From Acidobacteriota bacterium (GTDB lineage Bacteria > Acidobacteriota > Blastocatellia > Chloracidobacteriales > Chloracidobacteriaceae), in the NCBI GenBank assembly GCA_016208495.1, contig JACQXX010000107.1:56630-120629 (forward strand): DNA of 64,000 nt. The letters are read 5' to 3'. Numbering within the stretch: position 1 is the first letter of the stretch; the number at the start of each line of letters is the position of its first letter. The notes under the pieces were generated by a model. That model saw nothing but the letters and a program-made list of their open reading frames with translations, searched no databases and had not been told where the DNA came from. Shown here piece by piece: positions 17,020 through 26,129 of the stretch. The position numbers were made by a program, and so were the translations under genes.

Positions 17020-18633
17020 CTACATCGCCTGCAAAATCGTCTGCCAGCGGGTCAGGGTGTCCTGGTCACGAAGCACGATTTTGATCAGTCGCACGGAAGG
17101 CAGTTGCAGGCTGGCGAAGGTGCGAATGGCTTCGAGCATCAGTTTGGCAACGAGATCCATTGGAACTTCGCCGACGCCAGAGCCAAGCGCCGGAAAGGCA
17201 ATCGAGGACTGTAATCGGGCTTCGGCACCCAACAAAGTTCGCAGGGTGCAGCGTTGCAAACAAATCGCTCCATCAATCGCCGCCACCGCGTGGGCAATCC
17301 AGGCGGCGCGGAGATTCCCGGCTTTCGTCCAGACGACTTCACCCATTGGAACTGGGGCGTGTGTTTGAGCTTCTTGTTCAATTTCGGGTCCTCCGGCGCG
17401 GTGCAGGGCGCCGGCGACACCAACTCGCATCAACATCATGGTATTGGCGGCATTGACGATGACGCCGACTTCCTGGGTTGCGATGTCGCCCACCTGAAGG
17501 ACCAGCCGGATTTTTCCAACCACAGCTTCTGATGAGGTTGCCAGTGTGTAGCGCGGTATCGGTTCGGCAATCACTTTGAGCATCCGGGCCGTGGTTTCAG
17601 CCGTCTGGTAGCGGTCCTCCGGTTGATGTCTAAGCATTCGGGAAATAACTGAAAAGAAGTAGGCTTTGCTTGGGTCATCAGTTGCCGGCGGAGTGTACGG
17701 ATGGCACTGAGCTTTGGCCAGTTCGACCAGATTGTGAGCTTCGACGACAAATTTGCCAGTAGCAAGGTAATGTCCGGTGGCACCCAACGAATAAATATCA
17801 CTCCGTCGGTCCAGCCCACTACTCAGAGCCTGTTCGGGTGCCATAAACATGAGTGTCCCGGCAATGTTTGGCGGTTCATGTGACGTGCTGGTATCAACCG
17901 CAATTCCGAAATCGCCTAAAATCGTGGTGCCATCTCCGCTTAAGAACAGATTGGGTGGTTTGACATCCCGGTGAACGACCCCCGCCTGATGAATTGTGTG
18001 CAATCCCTGAGCCGCATCAATGACAATGCGCGTCACAACACTGGTTGGAAGCAAGCGCCCAAGACTCATCACGCGAGTGGTCAATTCCCAGAGGTCAATT
18101 CCATCCACGTACCGCAGAACCGTAAACGGCAGACCATTTTCAATTCCGGCATCAAGTACATTCACCACATACGGAGAGGCCACGCGAGCCGCCAGATGAG
18201 CTTCCTTGAACAGATTGGCTTCTGGTGAAGATTTAAAAGTTTTGATGATCAACGGCGATTTTAAAACCGGATGACTGGCCAGATAGGCGGCACCCATAGC
18301 GCCTTCGCCAAGCTGGCTATGAACCAGCAATCCGTGAAATACCTGGCCCACGGTCAGAGTTGACGGCCTTAAAACGGTGGTTTCGCCTTTTCCAAGCAGC
18401 GGTTCGGTGCTGGCAAAGACTTCGCGGCCCGCCAGTGCCCGGACCGTGTCTTCGTCCAGTCGCCCTTTGAGAATAAAAAAATCAATCCGCCGCCCCCATT
18501 TGGATGGCGACTGTTGGGGAAGCTGGGCCAGAGTATCCATATCGCCAAACCGATTGAGATCGGCTTCGTCGAGTAATCCCTGTTCCAGCGCCCGTTTAAT
18601 GATGAGATCTTCCTGGCTGTCGAGTTGAGGCAT
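17020..18633 (-). CDS. Ser/Thr protein kinase fused to a macro (ADP-ribose-binding) domain
   Basis: A 537-residue protein with no membrane segment, so probably cytoplasmic. Residues 1-90 are an uncharacterised helical region. The kinase spans about 97-355: LGEGAMGAAYLA, Lys131 in IIKTF, HRDVKPPNLF (221-230), DFGIA (241-245), and APEQ with DRRSDIYSLGA. From about residue 374 a macro domain follows: VGDIATQEVGVIVNAAN (NAAN 394-397), then MRVGVAGALHRAGG, and a C-terminal IAFPALGSGVG loop. Macro domains bind ADP-ribose or hydrolyse it from proteins, so the protein may couple phosphorylation to ADP-ribose signalling; that link is inference. It is divergent from the propeller-sensor kinase across a GAAGAAT repeat block. 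Confidence 0.88.
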   Translation of the reverse strand: MPQLDSQEDLIIKRALEQGLLDEADLNRFGDMDTLAQLPQQSPSKWGRRIDFFILKGRLDEDTVRALAGREVFASTEPLLGKGETTVLRPSTLTVGQVFHGLLVHSQLGEGAMGAAYLASHPVLKSPLIIKTFKSSPEANLFKEAHLAARVASPYVVNVLDAGIENGLPFTVLRYVDGIDLWELTTRVMSLGRLLPTSVVTRIVIDAAQGLHTIHQAGVVHRDVKPPNLFLSGDGTTILGDFGIAVDTSTSHEPPNIAGTLMFMAPEQALSSGLDRRSDIYSLGATGHYLATGKFVVEAHNLVELAKAQCHPYTPPATDDPSKAYFFSVISRMLRHQPEDRYQTAETTARMLKVIAEPIPRYTLATSSEAVVGKIRLVLQVGDIATQEVGVIVNAANTMMLMRVGVAGALHRAGGPEIEQEAQTHAPVPMGEVVWTKAGNLRAAWIAHAVAAIDGAICLQRCTLRTLLGAEARLQSSIAFPALGSGVGEVPMDLVAKLMLEAIRTFASLQLPSVRLIKIVLRDQDTLTRWQTILQAM

Positions 18634-18638
18634 AGAGA

Positions 18639-18782
18639 GAATGAAGAATTGAGAGTGAAGAATGAAGAATGAAGAATGAAGATTTTATCCACTGAATTTC
18701 TACATTCTCAATTCTACATTCTACATTCAACATTCAGCATTCCACTGAATTTCTACATTCTTAATTCTACATTCTTCATTCC
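18639..18782. repeat. Inverted GAAGAAT/ATTCTTC heptamer arrays
   Basis: GAAGAAT and GAATTGA units (18639-18683) and their complements (ATTCTTC, ATTCTAC, ATTCAAC; 18700-18782) form an imperfect hairpin block. It occupies most of the 293 bp between two divergent kinase genes, where both promoters must lie. Confidence 0.85.
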
Positions 18783-18926
18783 AAAAAGGTTGACACCAAT
18801 CTCTGTCAAAAGTACCGTCTTTGGAATCCTCACTGTTCTGTTTTGCTCCAATTGATCGAAAGGCCATTTCGACAGCCGGTTACCCAAACCCGGTTGATGT
18901 ATTTTGTTTTCAAGGAATTTAAGCTG

Positions 18927-21900
18927 ATGCCGCGTCAGAGATTCTCCCAACTCTGCTTTCTGTTTCTCATTGTTTGTCTTGGGATTGTTGCTTGTGATAT
19001 GCCAGTGTCGGGTATTTCTCCGGCTCAGGCACGGTTCCAGCGGTATAGCCTTGAAGATGGATTGTCGCAATCCACTGTCTGGTGTGTGCTGCAGGACCAG
19101 CGCGGCTTTTTGTGGGTTGGCACCAATGACGGGCTGAACCGCTTTGATGGATATGGATTTACCATTTATCGCAACCAGGCCCGTGATCCGTTCTCGCTTG
19201 CCAATAATGACGTCATGACGCTGTGTGAAGACCGCCAGGGAATGCTCTGGATTGGAACGCACAATGGACTCTGCCGGTATGATCGCGAGCATGATCGGTT
19301 TGAGACGTTTCGTCATTCAGTTGATGACCTGCACAGCATCAGCGGGAACAATATTCGCACGCTGTATGAAGATCATGCCGGGCGGTTATGGATTGGCACA
19401 TTTGATGGCGGATTGAGTCGCTTTGACCCACAAACCCGAAAGTTCGAGCGGTTTCTCCAGGATGATCCAAAAGCGGAAATTGTTGATATTGCTGAAGATC
19501 CATCAGGAAATTTGTGGCTGGGGTGCCTTGAAGACGGAATACGCGTTTTCAATCCAGCAACTCAGGAGATAACTGCCTATCGTCCGGAGCCCAAAAATCC
19601 AGCTTCGCTCAGCCACCTGAAAGTAACCACGCTGTGTGCTGACCAGGCAGGGAATATCTGGGTTGGTACCGACGGCGGTGGCGTCTGTCGTTTTGACCAG
19701 ACAACAAAAAAGTTTCAGGTGTATCGGGCAAAGACCAGTGATTTAAATTCACTGAGCGTGGATCGCATTTGGACGGTGTATTCAGATCGAAAAGGACAGG
19801 TCTGGGTTGGAACGTGGGGTGGCGGGTTGTGCCGATATCTCCCTGAGAAAAATGGCTTTCTGGCCTACCAGAATCACCCGCAGAACCCTGGCAGCCTGAG
19901 CAGCAATATTGTGTGGGCCATTTATGAAGATCGGGCGGGGCTGCTTTGGGTCGGGACATTTGGTGGCGGACTGTGCTGCTTTGACCCAAATCTGCAGCGA
20001 TTTGTGACTTTTTCTCATGATCCACAAAACCCCAGGTCACTTCCGTCAAACAACGTTTTTTCTTTTGCCGAAGACCGCAATCGAGGAATTTGGGTTGGGA
20101 CATTTGAAGGTGGGCTTTCAAATTTTGATCCAGCGACGGGCACGGTTACGACCTATCGGCACAAAGACGGAGACCCGCGCAGCCTTCCCAACGACAATGT
20201 GTGGTCAATTTGCCCGGACTCGCAGGGAAACCTCTGGGTGGCAACCTACAACGGCGGACTTTCACGCTTTGACCTGACCAGTCGAACATTTACCAGTTTT
20301 GCCAACGACCCCAACCGCCCATCTGGTTTGCCTGGAAATGACACCCGGCTGGTGTTTTGTTCGCGGGATGGAACCGTCTGGGTTGGCGTTCGTGGGTTTG
20401 GACTTGGACGATTTGACCCGGAGCGCAATGAATGTATATCACTGGCGGCAGAGATTCCGGGACTCCCTGATTTCAAAGAAGCGCGTGTGGTGTATGAAGA
20501 TCAGGCCGGCACATTCTGGCTTGGCTCAGAGATTGGGTTGCTGGCGATTGACCGAGCCCGCAAGACGTTCGAGTGGTTTTCGCATAAACCTGAAGATACG
20601 CTGAGTTTATGCAGCAACCTGGTCTGGTCGGTAACCGAAGCTCCAAACGGGTTACTCTGGATTGGTACCAAAGATGGCCTCAGTTGTTTTGACCGGGCGC
20701 AACGGGTTTTTTATTCCTTTCGTGAAACGGAAGGACTCCCAAATAATGCTGTTTACGGTATTTTGCCGGATGGTGCGGGCAACATCTGGATTAGCACCAA
20801 TGTTGGACTCTCACGCCTGACGCCGAAACAGGACGCTGGTCGCTGGACTATCAGGGTGTGGAATTTCGACGTTGGTGATGGGCTGCAGAGCAATGAATTC
20901 AATATGGGCGCTTCGCTCAAAACCAGCGATGGCCAAATGCTCTTTGGGGGCGTCAATGGATTGAACCTGTTCGATCCCGCCAAAATCGTGAAGAGCGAGT
21001 ACCTGCCGCCAGTGGTCATTACCGGGTTTCGAAAGTTCAACCAGCTTGTCAAACTGGACAGCGCGATTACCGAAATCAAAGACATCGAAATCAATTACAA
21101 AGACAACTTCATTTCGTTTGAGTTTGCCGGGCTCAGTTTTTCCAATCCTGGCAAAAATCAATATCTGTTTCAACTCGAAGGCTTTAACGAGGATTGGATT
21201 CCGGCTGGCGGTCAACGGGTCGCTACCTTTACCAATTTGGATGGCGGCGAATATACCTTTCGAGTCAAAGCCAGCAATCAGGATGGCGTCTGGAACGAAA
21301 CCGGCGCGCAGATTCGAATTCGGGTCATCCCTCCGATTTGGAAAACCAAATGGGCCTATTTCTTCTACATTTTCGGCGGTTCGGGGCTGATTTATGGTGG
21401 TGTTCGCTATCGCCTGAAACGGTTGGAGCGTCAAAACCGCGAACTCGAACAGAAAGTTGCTGAACGAACTGCAGCCCTGGATTTGGCCAATACCGAACTG
21501 GCCCAAAAAGTTGATCAGCTTGATCTGGCCAACCAGGAAACCGAGCGCAAAAACCAGGAACTGGATCAGAAAGTCATCGAACTCAATCGCAAAAACGAGG
21601 AATTGATCGCTTCGCAGCAACGGGCGGATCGAATTTTTTCAGCCCTGGCCGAAGCGTTGCCCGGAACGGTGCTGGAAGGAAAATACCGGCTGGAGGAAAA
21701 AATTGGTTCGGGTGGGTTTGGCGCCGTGTTTCGAGCAATCCATCTGGCGTTAAATCGAACCGTTGCCGTCAAGGTTTTTCGTCCAAGTCGCGGAAATGAT
21801 TCCGCCGAAGCGGTTGAACGCTTTCGGCTGGAAGGCGTGTCGGCATCGCGGGTCAATCATCCAAATGCCATTTCGGTGCTTGATTCCGGCATTTCAACCG

Positions 21901-23087
21901 AGGGCATTGCCTATCTGGTGATGGAACTTTTGAGCGGGCATTCGCTGGCCGCCGAATTAAAACGCAGTAAAATACTTTCAATCCAGCGCACGGCGCAAAT
22001 TCTCACGCCAATTTGTGCTGCCTTAGCTGAAGCCCACCGAATTGGAATTGTTCACCGCGACATCAAACCAGACAATATTTTTCTCCACCGGGCGCCAGAA
22101 GGCGAGATTGTGAAAGTGGTTGATTTTGGAATTGCCAAACTGGTTGAGGATGATTCGAGCGGAGAGTACCAGCATCTGACCGCAACCGGAGGGATCGTTG
22201 GAACGCCGGTGTATATGTCTCCCGAACGCTGGGGAAATCGTCCGTATGACGGGCGATCTGATGTGTATAGCCTTGGAATTATGGTGTTTCAGATGCTGAC
22301 TGGGAAACTCCCCTTTGTTGCGGAATCCAACAGCATGGTCAATCTGGTCATGGCCCATATGAACAAAAAACCGCCGACAATTCGGGAATTCAACCCCGCC
22401 ATTCCGGAAAAAATTGAAGCGGTTGTGATGCAGACCTTAGAGAAAGATCCTGATCAGCGTCCCACTGCAAGAGAATTTGCCGAGCGCTTTGAAGCAGTTC
22501 TTGAAACCCTCATCCACCAGCAAGATGAAGCAACCCGCAAACTCGACAGTGGATTTCAGCAGATTTGGGGAATGGGCCACACGACGGCACATGAGTTTGG
22601 CCAGCGCTCAACCGCACCGGATGTTCCAAAAATCCAGACCAGTGCTTATTCGGAAGCGACACTGGCGGAAACCCAGATTGAGAATTCGATGGAGAGCCCG
22701 ACGTTTGTGGAACTTTCTGGTGAACACCAAACCGTGGATGACATCAGGTATACTGGTAGCAGTGGCGATCACCCAACCGTTGTTGATGCTCAGGACCTTG
22801 TTGCATCACCTGGGGACTGTGAAACAGTTGCCGAGAAAATCGAACTTCCCAAACCTTCCGCCAAACCTTTGTTTTCCCAGGGTTCTGAAACGGTCGAAGG
22901 CCCAATTGAAGCCTTTCGGCCAAAACCAGCAAAACCTCCATCATTTGATACGGTTGAAGGTCCAGTTGAAAACTTTCGCGCCCAGCCAGTTGTACCGCAA
23001 ACGTTAAAGCCCGGCCACGGCATCAAACGCGACATTCAATCGGATTCCTCTCCGGAATCTCCATCTGATTTTCCCACAATCGGTTAA
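18927..23087 (+). CDS. Propeller sensor protein (Reg_prop, Y_Y_Y) with a Ser/Thr kinase output domain
   Basis: A 1386-residue sensor. ATG 18927 has AAGGA ten bases upstream and gives a signal or anchor segment (residues 7-21). About 14 two-component-regulator propeller repeats follow (for example GLLWVGTFGGGLCCFDP, LWIGTHNGLCRYDRE) to about residue 690, then a Y_Y_Y domain (about 731-803), one membrane helix (about 806-829) and a coiled coil (830-905). In the well-known family this leads to a histidine kinase. Here it leads to a Hanks-type kinase at about 911-1180 (IGSGGFGAVFRA, VAVKVF, HRDIKPDNIF, DFGIAKL). The tail has repeated TVEGP motifs with threonines that could be phosphorylation or FHA-binding sites. 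The likely role is periplasmic ligand sensing coupled to Ser/Thr phosphorylation. Confidence 0.9.
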   Translation: MPRQRFSQLCFLFLIVCLGIVACDMPVSGISPAQARFQRYSLEDGLSQSTVWCVLQDQRGFLWVGTNDGLNRFDGYGFTIYRNQARDPFSLANNDVMTLCEDRQGMLWIGTHNGLCRYDREHDRFETFRHSVDDLHSISGNNIRTLYEDHAGRLWIGTFDGGLSRFDPQTRKFERFLQDDPKAEIVDIAEDPSGNLWLGCLEDGIRVFNPATQEITAYRPEPKNPASLSHLKVTTLCADQAGNIWVGTDGGGVCRFDQTTKKFQVYRAKTSDLNSLSVDRIWTVYSDRKGQVWVGTWGGGLCRYLPEKNGFLAYQNHPQNPGSLSSNIVWAIYEDRAGLLWVGTFGGGLCCFDPNLQRFVTFSHDPQNPRSLPSNNVFSFAEDRNRGIWVGTFEGGLSNFDPATGTVTTYRHKDGDPRSLPNDNVWSICPDSQGNLWVATYNGGLSRFDLTSRTFTSFANDPNRPSGLPGNDTRLVFCSRDGTVWVGVRGFGLGRFDPERNECISLAAEIPGLPDFKEARVVYEDQAGTFWLGSEIGLLAIDRARKTFEWFSHKPEDTLSLCSNLVWSVTEAPNGLLWIGTKDGLSCFDRAQRVFYSFRETEGLPNNAVYGILPDGAGNIWISTNVGLSRLTPKQDAGRWTIRVWNFDVGDGLQSNEFNMGASLKTSDGQMLFGGVNGLNLFDPAKIVKSEYLPPVVITGFRKFNQLVKLDSAITEIKDIEINYKDNFISFEFAGLSFSNPGKNQYLFQLEGFNEDWIPAGGQRVATFTNLDGGEYTFRVKASNQDGVWNETGAQIRIRVIPPIWKTKWAYFFYIFGGSGLIYGGVRYRLKRLERQNRELEQKVAERTAALDLANTELAQKVDQLDLANQETERKNQELDQKVIELNRKNEELIASQQRADRIFSALAEALPGTVLEGKYRLEEKIGSGGFGAVFRAIHLALNRTVAVKVFRPSRGNDSAEAVERFRLEGVSASRVNHPNAISVLDSGISTEGIAYLVMELLSGHSLAAELKRSKILSIQRTAQILTPICAALAEAHRIGIVHRDIKPDNIFLHRAPEGEIVKVVDFGIAKLVEDDSSGEYQHLTATGGIVGTPVYMSPERWGNRPYDGRSDVYSLGIMVFQMLTGKLPFVAESNSMVNLVMAHMNKKPPTIREFNPAIPEKIEAVVMQTLEKDPDQRPTAREFAERFEAVLETLIHQQDEATRKLDSGFQQIWGMGHTTAHEFGQRSTAPDVPKIQTSAYSEATLAETQIENSMESPTFVELSGEHQTVDDIRYTGSSGDHPTVVDAQDLVASPGDCETVAEKIELPKPSAKPLFSQGSETVEGPIEAFRPKPAKPPSFDTVEGPVENFRAQPVVPQTLKPGHGIKRDIQSDSSPESPSDFPTIG

Positions 23088-23161
23088 TGTCAGTACCACC
23101 TGTCTCAGCGGGTGCGTTTCAAAATTGGTTCATGTCAGTACCACCTGCGTTAGTGGGTGGG
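23088..23161. repeat. Tandem GTCAGTACCACCTGCG hairpin repeats
   Basis: Two copies, at 23088-23114 and 23132-23161, each able to fold through CCACC...GGGTG(G). The first starts at the base after the stop codon of the sensor kinase. They could act as a transcription or mRNA 3'-end signal, but there is no T-tract. Other copies: 14078-14107 and 44558-44583. Confidence 0.7.
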
Positions 23162-23209
23162 TTTTTAGAGCAGATCCAGGCCGACAACTGCTGAAAGGAA
23201 TTTTCACCT

Positions 23210-24169
23210 ATGCGACGCAACGGTCTCTGGTTGATTGTTACCCTGTGTCTTTGTTTGGGAATTGCGTGGTTCCCGTTTGATACTCAGGCACAGAAGAAGC
23301 AACTCATTGCCCACGAATGGGGTACGTTCACCACCCACGTCGAGCCCAATGGAACGGTCCAGGTCTGGAACCCGCTCTTTGAACGAAGCGATTTACCTGG
23401 GTTTGTTCGGATTTATCAACCCAAAAACGGTGTGTCTGGAACTGTACGAATGGAAACACCGGTGATTTACTTCTACACAGAAAAGCGGATGAATGTAACG
23501 GTAGACGTTGGGTTTCCACAGGGGAAAATTACTGAATACTATCCGGATACCAGTTTCCCCGGACAAAGCATAAGCTGGCGAAATGTCATTATTGACCCGG
23601 CCACGGAACCGGCTTTTCCCAAAGAATCGCGTGACAGTCATTACTACGCGGCACGTGAGACTGATGCGGTTCCAGTCAGGATGAAAAGGAAAAACACCGG
23701 CGAACAGCTTGAGAAATTCCTCTTTTATCGTGGTGTCGGCACCTTTGAGTTGCCACTTGGTGTGCGACTTGATGGCAATCAGCTTGTCGTAAAAAACAAT
23801 GGCACCGAACCGATTCCCAAAGTTGCCGTCTTTGAAAACCGGGAAGGAAAAGTTGGATTTTCAGTCCACAATCTGGCTACAGAAGAACTTCGAATTGAGC
23901 GTCCTGCCCTTGAAGCTCAGTCACTGGAGGCATTCAAAACAGAAATCGAAGCCATTCTGGTGGCAAACGGTTTGTATGAAAAAGAAGCCAGAGCTATGGT
24001 CAAAACCTGGAACGAAGTCTGGACCGCCGACGGGCTGCGGGTGTTTTACATCATTCCCCGCCAGACAACGGACAAGATTTTGCCGCTGAAAATTAAACCA
24101 GCGCCGGCTGAGCTGGTTCGCGTCATGGTCGGGAGAGTCGAGATTCAGAATGGGACAAAGGCGGAATGA
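23210..24169 (+). CDS. Exported conserved hypothetical protein
   Basis: A 319-residue protein with a signal peptide (LWLIVTLCLCLGIAWFPFDTQA, cleavage near residue 27). The mature part opens with LIAHEWGTFTTHVEPNGT and contains METPVIYFYTE, a combination I know from large uncharacterised exported proteins of Acidobacteria, Planctomycetes and Verrucomicrobia. Those proteins have no known activity. AAAGGA lies upstream of the ATG at 23210. It stands alone between the sensor kinase and a group of small genes; the 167 bp after it holds only CCTTTTTGT-type short repeats. Confidence 0.7.
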   Translation: MRRNGLWLIVTLCLCLGIAWFPFDTQAQKKQLIAHEWGTFTTHVEPNGTVQVWNPLFERSDLPGFVRIYQPKNGVSGTVRMETPVIYFYTEKRMNVTVDVGFPQGKITEYYPDTSFPGQSISWRNVIIDPATEPAFPKESRDSHYYAARETDAVPVRMKRKNTGEQLEKFLFYRGVGTFELPLGVRLDGNQLVVKNNGTEPIPKVAVFENREGKVGFSVHNLATEELRIERPALEAQSLEAFKTEIEAILVANGLYEKEARAMVKTWNEVWTADGLRVFYIIPRQTTDKILPLKIKPAPAELVRVMVGRVEIQNGTKAE

Positions 24170-24336
24170 AGATTCACCAACCGCTCCGTGTCACTCCCAC
24201 ACAACCGACTTCTAACCAGTCCTTTTTGTCCTTTTTGTCCTTTGATTTGGGCTCAATCAACCACCTGGATGACCAAAACTGAGGAAGTCATCACTCTTTT
24301 GGGCGAAACTTAGGGAATGAAGAATGAGGTAAACCC

Positions 24337-24699
24337 ATGTCAACAACAATAATCGAAACCATCAAAGAACAACTAACGGCTCTAACTCGACAAGAACAAA
24401 TGGAAGTTTGGCAATTTCTTACAGATCAGATGAAGACCGCTGAACAACCAACTCTGCCAACCCAGCCTGAAACACATATTGAGGTAGCTGAAATCCGCCG
24501 CCAACAGCATCTGGCCTGGCTCAAAGCGAACCGTGAGCAATACGGCGGTCAATATGTGGCGCTGGATGGTGACCGACTTGTAGCGACTGGGAGAAATTTT
24601 CCTGAAGCAGCGACGGCAGCCAAACACGCCGGAGTGGAGAATGCCTTTGTGTCATTTGTTCATCCGCCGGATTACGTCGGCTACACGGGAGGCTGGTAA
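24337..24699 (+). CDS. DUF5678 domain protein
   Basis: A 120-residue protein. The N-terminal third is helical (IIETIKEQLTALTRQEQMEVW). From about residue 58 it carries the DUF5678 pattern WLKANREQYGGQYVALDGDR, then LVATGRNFPEAATAAK and VSFVHPPDYVG. The domain's function is unknown. The TAA stop and the ATG of the following aspartic-protease-like gene overlap by one base (TAATG), so they are translationally linked. DUF5678 genes beside retropepsin-like genes are a recurrent pair, and the two products may form one functional unit. Confidence 0.75.
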   Translation: MSTTIIETIKEQLTALTRQEQMEVWQFLTDQMKTAEQPTLPTQPETHIEVAEIRRQQHLAWLKANREQYGGQYVALDGDRLVATGRNFPEAATAAKHAGVENAFVSFVHPPDYVGYTGGW

Positions 24700-25106
24700 T
24701 GGGCTATCTGGTGGAATATTTACACCTTTCTGAGTATGACGTGGGTCAGCCTGGCATCAGTCTTCCGATTACACTTAGCCTGGCAACCATATCGGTCACC
24801 ACCAATGCCAAACTTGACACTGGCTCAACCGACTGTATTTTCGCCCGACAGTATGGTGAACAGTTAGGGCTGATAATTGAAGATGGCTGTCTGGTTCGCA
24901 TCGGTACCGCTACTGGAATATTTACGACCTACCGCCATCCTGTCACCTTGGCGGTCTTGGGACATTGTTTTGATGTCGGAGTCTGTTTTGCCGCTGATGA
25001 ATCCTTTCAGCGAAATGTACTGGGCAGGCATGGTTTTTTAGAACAGCTTGTGCTTGGCCTGGTTGATTATGAAGGCAAATTGTACCTCCGTGCCTACAAT
25101 GAATAA
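24699..25106 (+). CDS. Retropepsin-like aspartic protease
   Basis: A 135-residue protein of the single-domain clan AA type. The catalytic motif is LDTGSTDCIF near residues 49-58, where D-T-G supplies one catalytic aspartate; active enzymes of this class are dimers. A hydrophobic segment with NVLGRHGFLEQLVLGL near residue 107 corresponds to the ILG-type motif near the C-terminus. There is no signal peptide, so it is probably cytoplasmic. It overlaps the DUF5678 gene by one base. Substrate and role are unknown. Confidence 0.75.
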   Translation: MGYLVEYLHLSEYDVGQPGISLPITLSLATISVTTNAKLDTGSTDCIFARQYGEQLGLIIEDGCLVRIGTATGIFTTYRHPVTLAVLGHCFDVGVCFAADESFQRNVLGRHGFLEQLVLGLVDYEGKLYLRAYNE

Positions 25107-25149
25107 GCCTGGGGATGAATGACCATCTGGACTCTCAGATCAAAATTGT

Positions 25150-26001
25150 ATGGGTTGGAAAACCGACTGGCTGTATTTGCTTATTTTTGCTGAAGTTGAT
25201 CGCCTGTGGCGCCGTGCCTGGCGAGACAGTGAAGCGATGGGGACTGATTTGGGCTCAGCTCCAGTCGCCTTGATCATCTCAGAATATTCGGATGGTCATT
25301 TCAGGAGTGCGATGTGCAGAGGGTTTCGAAAACGCCAGTGGAAATACACTGACAATGAACAACCAGTTTTGATCGAACCCGATGACCCAGGCATCAGTCA
25401 GGTTTTAGAAGTTCCTGGTCACAGGTTCTTTCCTGTTGGGGAGGTCAGGTTTTCTATCACCGCCGACCGCAAGTCTCTGATTTTCGAGTATGCGCTTGGC
25501 CCACGCTATGGGTGTGGGCAGGTGTTTCAAGTTCACGGCCAGGGAAAAAGAGGATACCTGCATTTGTGTGAAGATGAATTTCCTCAAATGGACATTGATC
25601 AACTCATCGCGAAAACTCAGAAACGGCTCTTTGTGAATCTTGTGAGCCACGCGGCGCTGGTGACCTCTGAGTGTTTGCAGCGGAAACAAGATAAGTCGAG
25701 CTTCGAGTTGCGATTTTTTCTTCGTTCTCCAAAGCCGGAACTCATTACCCAGGCATGGAAACGTGGTTCTCAGGAACTAGAGCCCTGCACACCTGAAGAA
25801 TTTCTCGCCCTGTGTAAGGAAAGGAGCAAAGCCCAGCTTCTGTTTTGTTTTCTGGAAGAAGGGAATCTTGTGTACCTGACCTGGGCTTACAAATTGCAGG
25901 GCTTTTCGCTCGGTGGCTCGGGTGGCACGGAGGCTTACATTTGGACTCCGAACGGTTGGAAATCGGTTTCAGCTCCAGGGTGTCATCGGTGGATTTCCTG
26001 A
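25150..26001 (+). CDS. Hypothetical protein
   Basis: A 283-residue protein rich in tryptophan and charged residues, with no signal peptide or membrane helix. Visible segments include FFPVGEVRFSITADRKSLIF and YGCGQVFQVHGQGKRGYL. I do not recognise a family. It follows the aspartic protease by 43 bp on the same strand and could belong to that transcription unit, but nothing links them functionally. No good ribosome site precedes the ATG at 25150. Confidence 0.55.
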   Translation: MGWKTDWLYLLIFAEVDRLWRRAWRDSEAMGTDLGSAPVALIISEYSDGHFRSAMCRGFRKRQWKYTDNEQPVLIEPDDPGISQVLEVPGHRFFPVGEVRFSITADRKSLIFEYALGPRYGCGQVFQVHGQGKRGYLHLCEDEFPQMDIDQLIAKTQKRLFVNLVSHAALVTSECLQRKQDKSSFELRFFLRSPKPELITQAWKRGSQELEPCTPEEFLALCKERSKAQLLFCFLEEGNLVYLTWAYKLQGFSLGGSGGTEAYIWTPNGWKSVSAPGCHRWIS

Positions 26002-26129
26002 TTTGCGTGAGATTGTCTTTAAAAGATTCTGAGTTTGATGAGTCGCTTGACAATTCATCACCGCAAGCCACAATACCCGCAGGTTGACCCTGTTTTAGGG
26101 TCTTCATTCGGGGGCGTATGTGAGGGGTT

